NCBI GenBank assembly: GCA_947564465.1
Contig: CANOCV010000033.1
Coordinates: 1 to 34,531, forward strand
Reading direction: 5' to 3'
Length of the DNA stretch: 34,531 nucleotides
Origin: an uncultured Roseburia sp.
Lineage (GTDB): Bacteria > Bacillota > Clostridia > Lachnospirales > Lachnospiraceae
Shown here: positions 8,823-17,547 of the stretch, in pieces
How positions within the stretch are numbered: position 1 is the first letter of the stretch
How the letters are laid out: every line of letters begins with the position of its first letter
Translations under genes and position numbers: made by a program
Notes under the pieces: model-generated
Seen by the model: only the letters and a program-made list of their open reading frames with translations
Database searches by the model: none
What the model was told of the DNA's origin: nothing

Positions 8823-9886
8823 TTTCCTTCTCCTTTCACATACTTTAAAAATTCTTCCGCTACAAGCTTCATCGCATCCTCTGCCTGAGGATAATCCCCG
8901 ATTTTATCCATAAATGCATGATCCATACCGCAGTAACGAACCATTCTCACAGGAACGCCCGCCTTTGCAAGCTTTCTGCCGTATGCCTCCCCTTCTAAGC
9001 GCAGATAATCATACTCTGCATTGATAATAAGAGCCGGAGGACTCATTGTTACATCCTTTGCCAAAATGGGAGACACATACATATCTCTCGCCTTTTCTCT
9101 ATAATCTTCCCCCAAATACAGCGTTGCCACACGCTCAGGTTCCATTCCTACCGCCATCACTGCCGGATAAATATATGCAAAATGCGAACCCACCTCATAC
9201 TCCTTCAAATCCCATACGTATTCTTCCGATCTGAGATATGCCATATTTACAGTCGGATAGAGCATAGCCTGAAAGGAAATGTATCCGTTATCCTCTTTTC
9301 TGTCACGCAGAGCACAGGCTGCGGCCATATTTCCTCCGGCGCTGTCTCCGCATACACCGATTTTCTTAGAATCAATCCCAATCTTCCCCCCCTGCTCGTA
9401 TGCCCACTTTACCACATCATAATTGTCATGAAATCCCGCCGGATAAGGATGCTCTGGAGCAAGCCTGTAATCTACGGACAGCACTACCGCATCCGCATAC
9501 AGCGCAAGCGCCTTACAGGGGTTCTCCACACACTCCGTCGTTCCTCCAAAAAAGCCGCCGCCATGAAAGAATACCATACAAGGCCTTATTGCTTCACCGG
9601 AAGGTGCATATTTTAATACCCGTATCTTTCCTTCACTGCCCTCAATATAGATCTCTTCTTTTTGAATTTCCCCATGGGTGACATCCTTGTTGGGATAACC
9701 CATAACGTTTCGCATCACCGTGAGCCATTCCGCCCCCTCCGGCATCTTTTCCGGCCCGCCTTTTTCCTCTTTTCCTTTTTTAAGCAACTGAAAAACACGG
9801 ACATCCAAGTCTCCCGGCGCATAATCTTCCATATAACGCAGTTCAATTGACTGTCCGTGCATATTCGTGATAATTTCACTTATCAT
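8819..9886 (-). CDS. Alpha/beta hydrolase, HSL-type esterase
   Basis: This is a carboxylesterase of the hormone-sensitive-lipase (alpha/beta hydrolase fold 3) family. The oxyanion motif HGGG is at about residues 108-111 and the nucleophile Ser182 sits in GDSAGG. Asp293 (NAEYDYLR) and His323 (MDHAF) complete the triad. I chose the ATG at 9886, which gives 355 residues and has GAGGTGGGG just upstream; an in-frame GTG at 9895 would add three residues. It has no signal peptide, so it acts inside the cell. Its coupling to the GH3 glycosidase suggests removal of acyl groups from imported glycosides, which is an inference from context. The gene lies directly downstream of an AraC-type regulator. Confidence 0.85.
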   Translation of the reverse strand: MISEIITNMHGQSIELRYMEDYAPGDLDVRVFQLLKKGKEEKGGPEKMPEGAEWLTVMRNVMGYPNKDVTHGEIQKEEIYIEGSEGKIRVLKYAPSGEAIRPCMVFFHGGGFFGGTTECVENPCKALALYADAVVLSVDYRLAPEHPYPAGFHDNYDVVKWAYEQGGKIGIDSKKIGVCGDSAGGNMAAACALRDRKEDNGYISFQAMLYPTVNMAYLRSEEYVWDLKEYEVGSHFAYIYPAVMAVGMEPERVATLYLGEDYREKARDMYVSPILAKDVTMSPPALIINAEYDYLRLEGEAYGRKLAKAGVPVRMVRYCGMDHAFMDKIGDYPQAEDAMKLVAEEFLKYVKGEGK

Positions 9887-9951
9887 TTTCCCCACCTCAC
9901 ATGCTCATGCCAGACAAATCCTTTTTGTTGTCTCAGTAACTTAGTAAGATG

Positions 9952-9980
9952 AGTATAATTTATTTTTTAACTTTTGTCGT
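9952..9980 (-). promoter_or_regulatory. Probable promoter of the esterase-GH3 operon
   Basis: On the minus strand ACGACA (plus 9975-9980) and TATACT (plus 9952-9957) are 17 bases apart, in an AT-rich 115-base gap between the AraC-type gene and the esterase. The -35 box matches four of six consensus bases, which suits an activator-dependent promoter. Confidence 0.5.
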
Positions 9981-10001
9981 TTTCTTCTGTGACATTATAT
10001 G

Positions 10002-10892
10002 TCAATTTTGTGACTTCTTATGCAACCGCTCCCGCTCAGCTTTCCTATACTCTCCGGGCGTCTGCATATAAACAGCCGTAAAAGCGCGAATAAATGCCCT
10101 GGAATCCCCAAAACCGCAGTCCAAAGCAATCTGCAAAACGGAATCCTCCGTCGTCATAAGCTTTTTATACGCCGCTGCCAGACGCAGCTTCGTCAAATAT
10201 GTCTTAAAACTCACTCCCGTATAACGCTTTATTAGTCTTGAAAAATGTTCTCTTGAAAAATGAAAGTGCGCCGCAATCTGCTGCTCCGTCAGCTGCATAT
10301 AGTAATTTTCTCTAAGCCATGTCAGGATTTGATAAATATTTCCCAAATTCTTTTCCTCCTGCCACGAAACGTATTCGGATCTTTTCTCCGCAAAAAACGT
10401 ACAGAGAAAATACATCATCTGCCATGCCAGCGCCTGCACCCGCATATAATCATAGCCCTGTATATCTGAACCAAAGATTGCTCCCAGCGCTTTTACCGTC
10501 TCAATCAGCTCATCCCTCTCTTTTATGTCACGCAGCACGAAATATGTCGCGTCCAGCGCCGGATATGCATTTTTAAAAAATTCATAAGGCAAAAGCACCG
10601 TAGTTGCGCGCACGGCTTTGGGCGCCGCACTCTCACATACAAGCGGAACAATCCTGTGTATCTGACCGCTGTTAATCACAATCAGTTCTTCTTCATGCAG
10701 TTTCTGATACTCGCCATTGATATAAAATTCAATTTCACCAAGCCAATTATAAGTTACCTCCACACTGCGGTGCCAATGTTCGGAAAATTCCATAATAGAT
10801 CCGTTTTTGTGATTTCCCACAAATACGGGCATATCTTCCCTTGTATGCACCAGCTCATGCTTTGGAACAAAAAAGCTGCCCCCTCTGTCCAT
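10002..10892 (-). CDS. AraC-family transcriptional regulator
   Basis: The 296-residue protein has an N-terminal cupin-type ligand-binding half (about 20-110, with EHWHRSVEV and HEEELIVINSGQIHR, as in sugar-sensing AraC proteins). A C-terminal double helix-turn-helix (about 190-290) includes LTEQQIAAHFHFSREHFSRL and the signature IALDCGFGDSRAFIRAF. The likely target is the esterase-GH3 operon immediately downstream, with a glycoside or its product as ligand; this is inferred from position. The annotated ATG has a poor ribosome site. A second ATG 20 codons in is preceded by AAGGGA and may be the true start. The gene follows the chemoreceptor-like gene by 21 bases and may share its transcript. 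Confidence 0.88.
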   Translation of the reverse strand: MDRGGSFFVPKHELVHTREDMPVFVGNHKNGSIMEFSEHWHRSVEVTYNWLGEIEFYINGEYQKLHEEELIVINSGQIHRIVPLVCESAAPKAVRATTVLLPYEFFKNAYPALDATYFVLRDIKERDELIETVKALGAIFGSDIQGYDYMRVQALAWQMMYFLCTFFAEKRSEYVSWQEEKNLGNIYQILTWLRENYYMQLTEQQIAAHFHFSREHFSRLIKRYTGVSFKTYLTKLRLAAAYKKLMTTEDSVLQIALDCGFGDSRAFIRAFTAVYMQTPGEYRKAERERLHKKSQN

Positions 10893-10913
10893 ATCGTTTT
10901 GCCCGAAAAAGCT

Positions 10914-11825
10914 TTACTTTTTAGAACAATGGTCTTTCAGCTGTTCCGCCAGCTTCACGGAGCTTTGAATCGTCGCTGTAAGCTGTTCCATCGCCGCCGA
11001 CTGATCCTCCGTAATCTCTAACGTATGGCTGGAATTCTGAAGCGTCGCGGAAATCTTCTCGTCAATCTGCTTATTCAGCTCTGTCACCTGCTTCGTCGTC
11101 ATCTTCGTATTTTCCGACAGCTCCTGAATGGAATTGGCAACCACCGCAAATCCTCTTCCGTCATTTCCAAGACGCGCCGCCTCTATGGAGGCATTCAAAC
11201 CGATCAGCTTTGTCTTGTCCGCAACCTTCGCAATAGCTTCCAGAATGGAACCGATTTCGCGTGTCAAATCATTGATCCCTTCGATCTCACCGCCCAGCTT
11301 CTGTTGACTGTCCGTAATTGTCTGTGCCGACTCCGCAAGCATCTCTATGGTAGAAGAAATCTGCAGGAAATTCTCTGCAAGCGCCGATGAAAAGTATTCT
11401 GTCTCCAGCTTGTTATATCCGCTCTCCGCCATGGAATTAACAACAATAAAAACAATCCGCGCCAATGCATCCGCATTATGGTCCGTATCTTCCTGCAATG
11501 GCAGGCCGCCAAGCACCGTACCGATGTGACGTCCTTCTACAATAACAGGTACTGCAAATTCTACCATTCCCGTATGATCCTCTCCCACATGTGGCTTGCC
11601 TGACCGCGATGCCTGATTAATCAGAGAAGAAACATTCAAAGAATCAATATAATCACGATGGCGGGACGGCCTTGTCACTTCCCGTCCGCTTCTGTCCACT
11701 GCCATCGCTGCACATTCCATTACAATCGTAATGTTGTCTAAAAATTCCTGTAATATCTTGATATCTATAATATCTGATATCTCCAATGCCTCTAAGTCTA
11801 TAGTTCCTGTTGAATAATCTACCAT
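10914..11825 (-). CDS. Soluble PocR-like sensor fused to a methyl-accepting chemotaxis signalling domain
   Basis: The 303-residue cytoplasmic protein has no membrane segment. Residues about 15-135 resemble the PocR ligand-binding domain (ILQEFLDNITIVMECAAMAVD, then GMVEFAVPVIVEGRHIGTVLGG). Residues about 155-300 are a coiled-coil MCP signalling domain with the hairpin tip IGLNASIEAARLGNDGRGFA, where CheA and CheW normally bind. The PocR part is short: the usual cysteine-rich stretch is missing and the expected CHAGL-type motif reads DHTGM. The only cysteines are in MECAAM and near the C-terminus. It has its own consensus promoter and the start ATG follows AAAGGTGG. It may work with the adjacent AraC-type regulator. 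The ligand is unknown. Confidence 0.82.
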   Translation of the reverse strand: MVDYSTGTIDLEALEISDIIDIKILQEFLDNITIVMECAAMAVDRSGREVTRPSRHRDYIDSLNVSSLINQASRSGKPHVGEDHTGMVEFAVPVIVEGRHIGTVLGGLPLQEDTDHNADALARIVFIVVNSMAESGYNKLETEYFSSALAENFLQISSTIEMLAESAQTITDSQQKLGGEIEGINDLTREIGSILEAIAKVADKTKLIGLNASIEAARLGNDGRGFAVVANSIQELSENTKMTTKQVTELNKQIDEKISATLQNSSHTLEITEDQSAAMEQLTATIQSSVKLAEQLKDHCSKK

Positions 11826-11881
11826 CTAGTCCACCTTTCCTCTCTTTTACCACCACACAGCTATAAAATTTTACTACATAC

Positions 11882-11910
11882 AGTATAATATATGTTTGGT
11901 TTTTTGTCAA
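11882..11910 (-). promoter_or_regulatory. Consensus promoter upstream of the PocR-MCP gene
   Basis: On the minus strand TTGACA (plus 11905-11910) and TATACT (plus 11882-11887) are separated by 17 bases, in the 116-base gap after the methyltransferase gene. This is the clearest transcription restart between the long upstream run and the sensor/AraC/esterase/GH3 block. Confidence 0.85.
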
Positions 11911-11941
11911 TTTTTGTGCACTTTCGCCAGTATTGTTTGAC

Positions 11942-13303
11942 CTACATTCTCCTCAACCCTTTCGGATAATGATTCTTCATCACGGTTCCCGCAAGCTTTC
12001 CCCAGCCGATTGAATAGCCGTCTACCGTGATCAGATTCCAGCCCGCGTCTCCCTCCCACGGGAAGGTCTGCCCGCTTAAATATAATTTAATTTCACTGTC
12101 TCCGGATTTGAGGTCACAGCAATACTTTACCTCCTCCCTGCCAAGCGCAAGCGCAAGGGCGTGAGACGGCTCAAAACGGTTCTTTTTAAGCGTTCCCATA
12201 TGCCATCCCGGCCGCAGTACCTTAAGCCCGCGCAGCAAGGGCATTTCTTCCGGAATCAGATATAGCTGCTCACCGAACAGCAGGAACTTTCCTTCCAGCT
12301 GCGTCTTTAAATATTTTTCTTCAAACTCTATGTATTCTCTACACTCTTTTTTAGAAATTCCTTTCTCCATGCCGCCCGGACTTTGGGAATCCGCTTTTTT
12401 CTCCGCATCCCCCGCTTTCCGCAAAACCGCTGCAAAATGCCCCTCGCCCTTAATCCGATGCGGCCAAAGGCGGACGGTTTGTCTCGTCTCGTCCGTCACT
12501 GCCAAAATTCCGGGGGACATTCCGTCTAAAAGAGGCGCCTGCTCCACTTTAAAGTCACGGTGACGCTTCAAAAAGCTCCCGATACTTCCCTCATTTTCCT
12601 CCGGTGCAAAGGTACAGGTCGAATATACCATGTGCCCGCCCGCACGAAGCATTCCGGCGGCACAGTCTAAGATTTCCTCCTGCCGCCGTGCGCACAGTTT
12701 TACATTTTCAAGGCTCCATTCCTTTGCAGCGTCCTCATTTTTACGGAACATTCCCTCTCCGGAGCACGGGGCATCCACAAGAATTTTATCAAAATACTCT
12801 GCAAAGACCTCGGAAAGCTTCTGTGGCGTCTCATTTAATACAAGCGCATTTCTTATCCCCATCCGCTCTATATTCTCGGATAAAATTTTAGCGCGCGCCG
12901 GATGAATTTCATTGCAGACAAGAAGCCCGCCGCCCCCCAACGCCGCGCCAAGCTGCGTACTCTTGCCTCCCGGCGCCGCGCACAAATCAAGTACGCGTTC
13001 TCCCTCCTGCACGTTAAGCAGTCCGGCCGGAAGCATGGCGCTCGGCTCCTGAATATAATACAATCCGGCATCATGATACGGATGCTTTCCCGGATAATCC
13101 TCTCTTCCGTAATAAAATCCGTTTTCCTCCCACGGCACTTTTGTCAAATGAAACGGCAGCCCCCGCACAAATCTTTCCCCGTCTGCTTTATTTGGATTTA
13201 TACGCAGCGCCTGATACTTTTCTCCCCGATAACTCTCTTCAAATGCCGGATATTCTTCTCCCAATATCTCCTGCATTCTTTCGGTAAACTCCTTCGGAAT
13301 CAT
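11942..13303 (-). CDS. RsmF/NOP2/Sun-type rRNA (cytosine-C5)-methyltransferase
   Basis: The 453-residue enzyme should transfer a methyl group from S-adenosylmethionine to C5 of a cytosine in rRNA. The SAM-binding loop is CAAPGGKSTQLGA (about residues 108-120). The two cysteines of the m5C mechanism sit in DAPCSGEGMFRKN and YSTCTFAPEENE, the order typical of this family. The C-terminal third (about 310-453) resembles the RsmF-specific accessory and PUA-like RNA-binding domains, which makes it longer than RsmB-type enzymes. The ATG has GGAAAG upstream and lies 26 bases past the AlbA_2 gene, so it appears to end the long gene run. The exact modified base cannot be told from sequence. Confidence 0.9.
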   Translation of the reverse strand: MIPKEFTERMQEILGEEYPAFEESYRGEKYQALRINPNKADGERFVRGLPFHLTKVPWEENGFYYGREDYPGKHPYHDAGLYYIQEPSAMLPAGLLNVQEGERVLDLCAAPGGKSTQLGAALGGGGLLVCNEIHPARAKILSENIERMGIRNALVLNETPQKLSEVFAEYFDKILVDAPCSGEGMFRKNEDAAKEWSLENVKLCARRQEEILDCAAGMLRAGGHMVYSTCTFAPEENEGSIGSFLKRHRDFKVEQAPLLDGMSPGILAVTDETRQTVRLWPHRIKGEGHFAAVLRKAGDAEKKADSQSPGGMEKGISKKECREYIEFEEKYLKTQLEGKFLLFGEQLYLIPEEMPLLRGLKVLRPGWHMGTLKKNRFEPSHALALALGREEVKYCCDLKSGDSEIKLYLSGQTFPWEGDAGWNLITVDGYSIGWGKLAGTVMKNHYPKGLRRM

Positions 13304-13329
13304 ATTCTTTCCTTTCCAAGCCGTAATTC

Positions 13330-14844
13330 TTAACGCTTTAAACGGTAGCAGAGATTTCCCATACCGCCTGCTGTCTCTAATATTCCCTCGGCTACCATCT
13401 GCGCCAGCAAATGCTTCGCCCTCGGATGTTCCATATCTAAAAGTTCCTCAATCTCTGCCGTCCGCGCCTCTCCCGCAACCGTCACATAATCAATGACCTG
13501 TTGTCTGCGCAGCTCATAAATCACCTGCCTGGCCGCCTTCTTCGTATCCTTTGTCTTCTTAACCAAACCATTCTTTGAGACTGCGGGAGCGTTTTTTGTC
13601 CGAAGCGGGACGGATTTTCTTTTTGACACAGAAATAGATATCTGAGTCCGTTTTGGCTCCAGCTGCTCACTGATCCTCGGCAATGCAAATCCGCACCTGC
13701 GCCAATGCTCATAAACCTTTGATATCCCCCGTCCATCTCCGTTCCCGACACGAATTAGGTGAAACATCTGTATTAATACAGGATGTATCGGATTGGCCGG
13801 ACCCCCTTGCTTTGCCTGCTCCCTGTCCACCCCGAAACAACCCGGATTTTCAAATGTAATCCGGCTGCCCGATTTGGACACAAGCACTCCCTGCTTTTCC
13901 CGGTAGTCCGCATGGACAAGACAGTTCACAAGCAACTCCCGTATTGCTCTATGAATCGGCGTCTCATCTGACGGATATTCTCTTTTGTATGCCTCGGGAA
14001 CTCGTATTCCGCATTTTAATCTCCGGTACACAAGAGAATAAAAATCAAATAAATTTCCGCTCCAGTCTCCGGTGTCCGACGCAATCACGGTTTCTGCAAT
14101 TCCATCCTTCCTCATTTCCTGGTAAAACAGGGCATAGCACGGATACTGCCGTACAATTTCTTTTTCCCTCCCAAACATCAACAGTCCGGCCGCTGTGGGG
14201 CGGTACACGCCGTCATCACAAAGACGCAGCGCATGTATTCTCTCAAGAAACAACGAATCCTCAAGGCTTTGCCAAAGATGCCCGGGGCGCTTCTTCTCCA
14301 TGCAGCGGCGGAATCGCAAAACACTTCCCTCACATAATGCATGTATATCCATATCACTTAAGAGCGTCTCATCTTCCCATCCCCCCTGTGCGTCCTCTAA
14401 CATCTTGTCTATCTCCGCTCTGCTGCAGTGATAGTCTCCCTCCCCGTCCCGCCGATAGGTTCCACTGTAAATATCTTCTCCGATATAAACCGGCCGCTCA
14501 TTCGGTGCAGCCTTCGGTACATAAATTGCAATGATACTCTTTCCGTCAAGCTCCACAATCCGTACGTGCTCCTCCTGCAGAATATTGTTGCTGACAAAGT
14601 GCTTATCGCGAATAATATCCCAAAATTCCCTGACGTAACGCTTTGGCTCCGGCAGATTATGTATCAAAAACGACTTATCCTTTTTCTCCTCCACGCCAAG
14701 CAGAAGAATCCCGCCAAACGTATTGGCGAAGGCGGAATAAGTCTCCCAAAGGCTGTGCGGAAGACCTCCCAATGCCTTCTTCGCCTCAATCCGGTTGTTT
14801 TCCCTGTAAGATTCCAGTCTGTCCAAATCAATGATCTCATGCAT
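13330..14844 (-). CDS. AlbA_2/Schlafen-type ATP-binding putative transcriptional regulator
   Basis: The 504-residue protein has an N-terminal AlbA_2 domain (about 10-130; RENNRIEAKKA and the glycine-rich NTFGGILLLGVEE). A GHKL-like ATPase C-terminal segment follows (about 295-410; AIRELLVNCLVHADYR and RITFENPG). A winged-helix-like end covers about 445-504 (RQQVIDYVTVAGEARTAEIEELL). Such proteins are annotated as divergent-AAA putative regulators and their cellular role is poorly known. The ATG follows GGGAGGAG at six bases and lies 18 bases after the GTPase-nuclease gene, so co-transcription is likely. Whether it regulates this operon is unknown. Confidence 0.83.
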   Translation of the reverse strand: MHEIIDLDRLESYRENNRIEAKKALGGLPHSLWETYSAFANTFGGILLLGVEEKKDKSFLIHNLPEPKRYVREFWDIIRDKHFVSNNILQEEHVRIVELDGKSIIAIYVPKAAPNERPVYIGEDIYSGTYRRDGEGDYHCSRAEIDKMLEDAQGGWEDETLLSDMDIHALCEGSVLRFRRCMEKKRPGHLWQSLEDSLFLERIHALRLCDDGVYRPTAAGLLMFGREKEIVRQYPCYALFYQEMRKDGIAETVIASDTGDWSGNLFDFYSLVYRRLKCGIRVPEAYKREYPSDETPIHRAIRELLVNCLVHADYREKQGVLVSKSGSRITFENPGCFGVDREQAKQGGPANPIHPVLIQMFHLIRVGNGDGRGISKVYEHWRRCGFALPRISEQLEPKRTQISISVSKRKSVPLRTKNAPAVSKNGLVKKTKDTKKAARQVIYELRRQQVIDYVTVAGEARTAEIEELLDMEHPRAKHLLAQMVAEGILETAGGMGNLCYRLKR

Positions 14845-14862
14845 AAGGATCTCCTCCCGTCC

Positions 14863-17532
14863 TTACTCCCGTTTCCCTCGAATCCTCTCTATCTGCTCCC
14901 TCGTCTCCTCAGAAACCGCATCAAACAGATAACTCTTCCCCGACGGCTGCGCCGTCTTGTATTCCGCATCCGTGCTTTCATTTGCCAGGCGGATCTCCTC
15001 CGCCAGTTCTCTTGCTGAAATCAGCGCACACCCTGCGCCCCTGATAATAATCTGCTCAAGCCCGTCCGAGGTCGCTACCGTGACATTGTATTTCCTGCCG
15101 TTTTCATGCGCAAATTTCTCAATATACTGATCTGCCGTCTCCGCCTCCCTCGTAAAAACCACATGTATGTTGTGGTAATCATAGATTTCCGTTTTATGCC
15201 CCTGCACGCGGTAGGCGTCAAACACCGCAATCAGACTACAACCCTTTATTCCCTGATAGTTACATAAAATATCAAGAAGCCTGCCTCTTGCGCCGTCAAT
15301 ATTGATATCTGCCAGCTCCTTTAGCTCCTTCCATGCAAATATAATATTATAGCCGTCCACCAAAAGATATTCCCCCTCCTTCTTTGACGGCTGATATGTC
15401 CGCACGACGGGCGAAGCAGACGCTTTCTGTCTTTTCAGAACACCGTTTTTCGTCCTGGGCTTGTCCTTGCTGTTTGCCTGAAATGTCCGCTCCAAAATCG
15501 CATCAATCTCCTCGGTTCCGATAAAATCATCCACTCCGGTGCGATTTTCTCTTCGAAACGGATTCTCCTGTATGCCTGCATTCTGCTGCGCATACGCGGC
15601 CTCCACATGCATGTAATCAAAAACCTTATCCCAGGCTACCACAAAACCGGCGCCATGCGCACAAAAAACGGAGTCCGCCGTGTTCTCCACGTCGCACAGC
15701 GCGTCATATCCGATCTCCTCCATAACTTCTTCGGTATTATGACAAATCGCATAGCCAAAAAAGTCCAAATCTATATGCCCTTCTCCCCGGGAATAAGCAA
15801 TGACCTGCCTGGCATAATCCCTGATACAGGCAAACGGCGCGTTTCCTGTTAAAATAGCGTGGCCGTCCTCTATCAGCGGCGCATCTATTTTTCCGTGCAT
15901 CTTTTCAAGATCCGTCATTGCCCTCCCGATAAACTGCTCGGGAATCTGCAGACGAAACTCATAATAAGGCTCTAAAAGCACATTCTTTGCCTGCATCAGC
16001 CCCTGCCTTACCGCACGGTAAGTCGCCTGACGAAAATCTCCGCCTTCGGTATGCTTCTGATGCGCACGCCCGCCAACCAGCGTGATTTTCATGTCGGTAA
16101 TCGCAGAGCCTGTCAGCACTCCCTTATGTTCTTTTTCCCTCAGATGCGTTAAAACAAGCCTCTGCCAGTTTCTATTGAGAATATCTTCACTGCATTCCGT
16201 CTCAAATACAAGACCGCTGCCCGCTTCCAGCGGTTCCATCAAAAGATGTACCTCCGCATAATGGCGCAGAGGCTCAAAATGCCCTACCCCCTCGACGGTA
16301 TCGCTTATCGTCTCCTTATAGACAATACTTCCGGCTCCGAATTCTGCATCCATCCCGAAACGCTCTGCAATTAAACGCTTTAAAACTTCAATCTGGACTT
16401 CCCCCATAAGCTTGGCCAAAAGCTCCCCCGTCGCCTCATTGTACACGATATGAAGCTGCGGCTCCTCCTCCTCCAGCTGGCGGAGCCCAGGCAGCGCCTG
16501 CGCCGCATCGCATCCGTCCGGCAAAAGTATCCGATACGTTAACACCGGCTCCAAAACGGGAATTGTCAGACCACATTCCGCCCCAAGCCCATCGCCCGCC
16601 TGCACGTCAAAAAGCCCCGTCACCGTACAGATTCCTCCCGCCTGCACCGTATTTGCCGTCTCGTACTTTTCTCCGGAATATATGCGTATCTGACTGACCT
16701 TCTCCTTCCCGATCACATCCCTGACACTAAGCGCCCCGCCGGTCACCTTCAAGTGCGCAAGGCGGTTTCCCTGGCTGTCCCTGGAAATCTTATATACCCT
16801 TGCGGCAAATTCTTTGCCATACTCCGGCATGGCCGTATATGCGTCCAGCCCGTCTAAAAATTCCGCCACGCCCCAAAGCTTTAGGGCGGAGCCAAAATAG
16901 CAGGGAAATATGTTTCTCTCTGCAATCAACCGTCGGATTTCATCATGAGACACTTTTCCTGTATCAAGAAAACTCTCTAACAGCTCCTCCTCGCCGCACA
17001 TGGCAATATTTTCAAAAAAAGCATCCTCTCCCGTCTCCGAAAAATCCACGCACCCCGAAGAGAGAGAAGATTTTAGTTCCTTAAGAAGCTCTTCCTTATC
17101 CGTTCCGTTTTGATCCATCTTATTGACAAACAAAAATACCGGAACGCTGTATTTTTCCAAAAGCCGCCAGAGCGTCCTCGTATGTCCCTGCACGCCGTCG
17201 ACTCCGCTCACCACCAAAACCGCGTAATCGAGAACTCCAAGCGTGCGCTCCGTCTCTGCGGAAAAATCGACATGTCCCGGCGTATCAAGGAGCGTCATCT
17301 CCTTTTCCCCCAGCGTAAATACCGCCTGCTTGGAAAAAATTGTAATTCCCCGCTCCCTCTCCAGCTCATCTGTATCCAGATACGCGTCCCTTTTATCGAC
17401 TCTGCCAAGCCTGCGGATTACACCGCTCTCATAGAGAATTGCCTCTGAAAGCGTCGTCTTTCCTGCATCTACATGGGCCAGCAACGCAATATTAATATGC
17501 TTTTTTGGCTTATTTTCAGATGAATCCCCCAT
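14863..17532 (-). CDS. EF-G/TetM-like ribosomal GTPase fused to a YacP/Rae1-type NYN nuclease
   Basis: Residues 1 to about 650 form a complete translational GTPase of the ribosomal-protection (TetM/TetW-like) branch of EF-G. G1 is AHVDAGKTT (19-27), G2 RGITI (61-65), G3 DTPGHVD (83-89) and G4 NKMD (137-140), followed by domains II-V. After a linker (about 655-718), residues 720-850 match the NYN/PIN-like YacP family: YLLVDGYNIIFAWKEL, IAVFDAY, TREAETADQYIEKFA and VATSDGLEQ. Asp726, Asp772, Asp801 and Asp823 are the likely metal site. The Bacillus YacP protein, Rae1, cuts mRNA in the ribosomal A site. The fusion therefore suggests a ribosome-directed nuclease. Tetracycline protection is possible but unproven. 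It is 15 bases after the DHH gene. Confidence 0.85.
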   Translation of the reverse strand: MGDSSENKPKKHINIALLAHVDAGKTTLSEAILYESGVIRRLGRVDKRDAYLDTDELERERGITIFSKQAVFTLGEKEMTLLDTPGHVDFSAETERTLGVLDYAVLVVSGVDGVQGHTRTLWRLLEKYSVPVFLFVNKMDQNGTDKEELLKELKSSLSSGCVDFSETGEDAFFENIAMCGEEELLESFLDTGKVSHDEIRRLIAERNIFPCYFGSALKLWGVAEFLDGLDAYTAMPEYGKEFAARVYKISRDSQGNRLAHLKVTGGALSVRDVIGKEKVSQIRIYSGEKYETANTVQAGGICTVTGLFDVQAGDGLGAECGLTIPVLEPVLTYRILLPDGCDAAQALPGLRQLEEEEPQLHIVYNEATGELLAKLMGEVQIEVLKRLIAERFGMDAEFGAGSIVYKETISDTVEGVGHFEPLRHYAEVHLLMEPLEAGSGLVFETECSEDILNRNWQRLVLTHLREKEHKGVLTGSAITDMKITLVGGRAHQKHTEGGDFRQATYRAVRQGLMQAKNVLLEPYYEFRLQIPEQFIGRAMTDLEKMHGKIDAPLIEDGHAILTGNAPFACIRDYARQVIAYSRGEGHIDLDFFGYAICHNTEEVMEEIGYDALCDVENTADSVFCAHGAGFVVAWDKVFDYMHVEAAYAQQNAGIQENPFRRENRTGVDDFIGTEEIDAILERTFQANSKDKPRTKNGVLKRQKASASPVVRTYQPSKKEGEYLLVDGYNIIFAWKELKELADINIDGARGRLLDILCNYQGIKGCSLIAVFDAYRVQGHKTEIYDYHNIHVVFTREAETADQYIEKFAHENGRKYNVTVATSDGLEQIIIRGAGCALISARELAEEIRLANESTDAEYKTAQPSGKSYLFDAVSEETREQIERIRGKRE

Positions 17533-17547
17533 CGAAAATGCCCCTTT

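Noticed and set aside
14863..17532. Calling the GTPase a tetracycline-resistance gene tet(M/W)
   Set aside because: The GTPase part is only family-level similar, and the C-terminal NYN domain is absent from known tet ribosomal-protection genes; resistance cannot be inferred.
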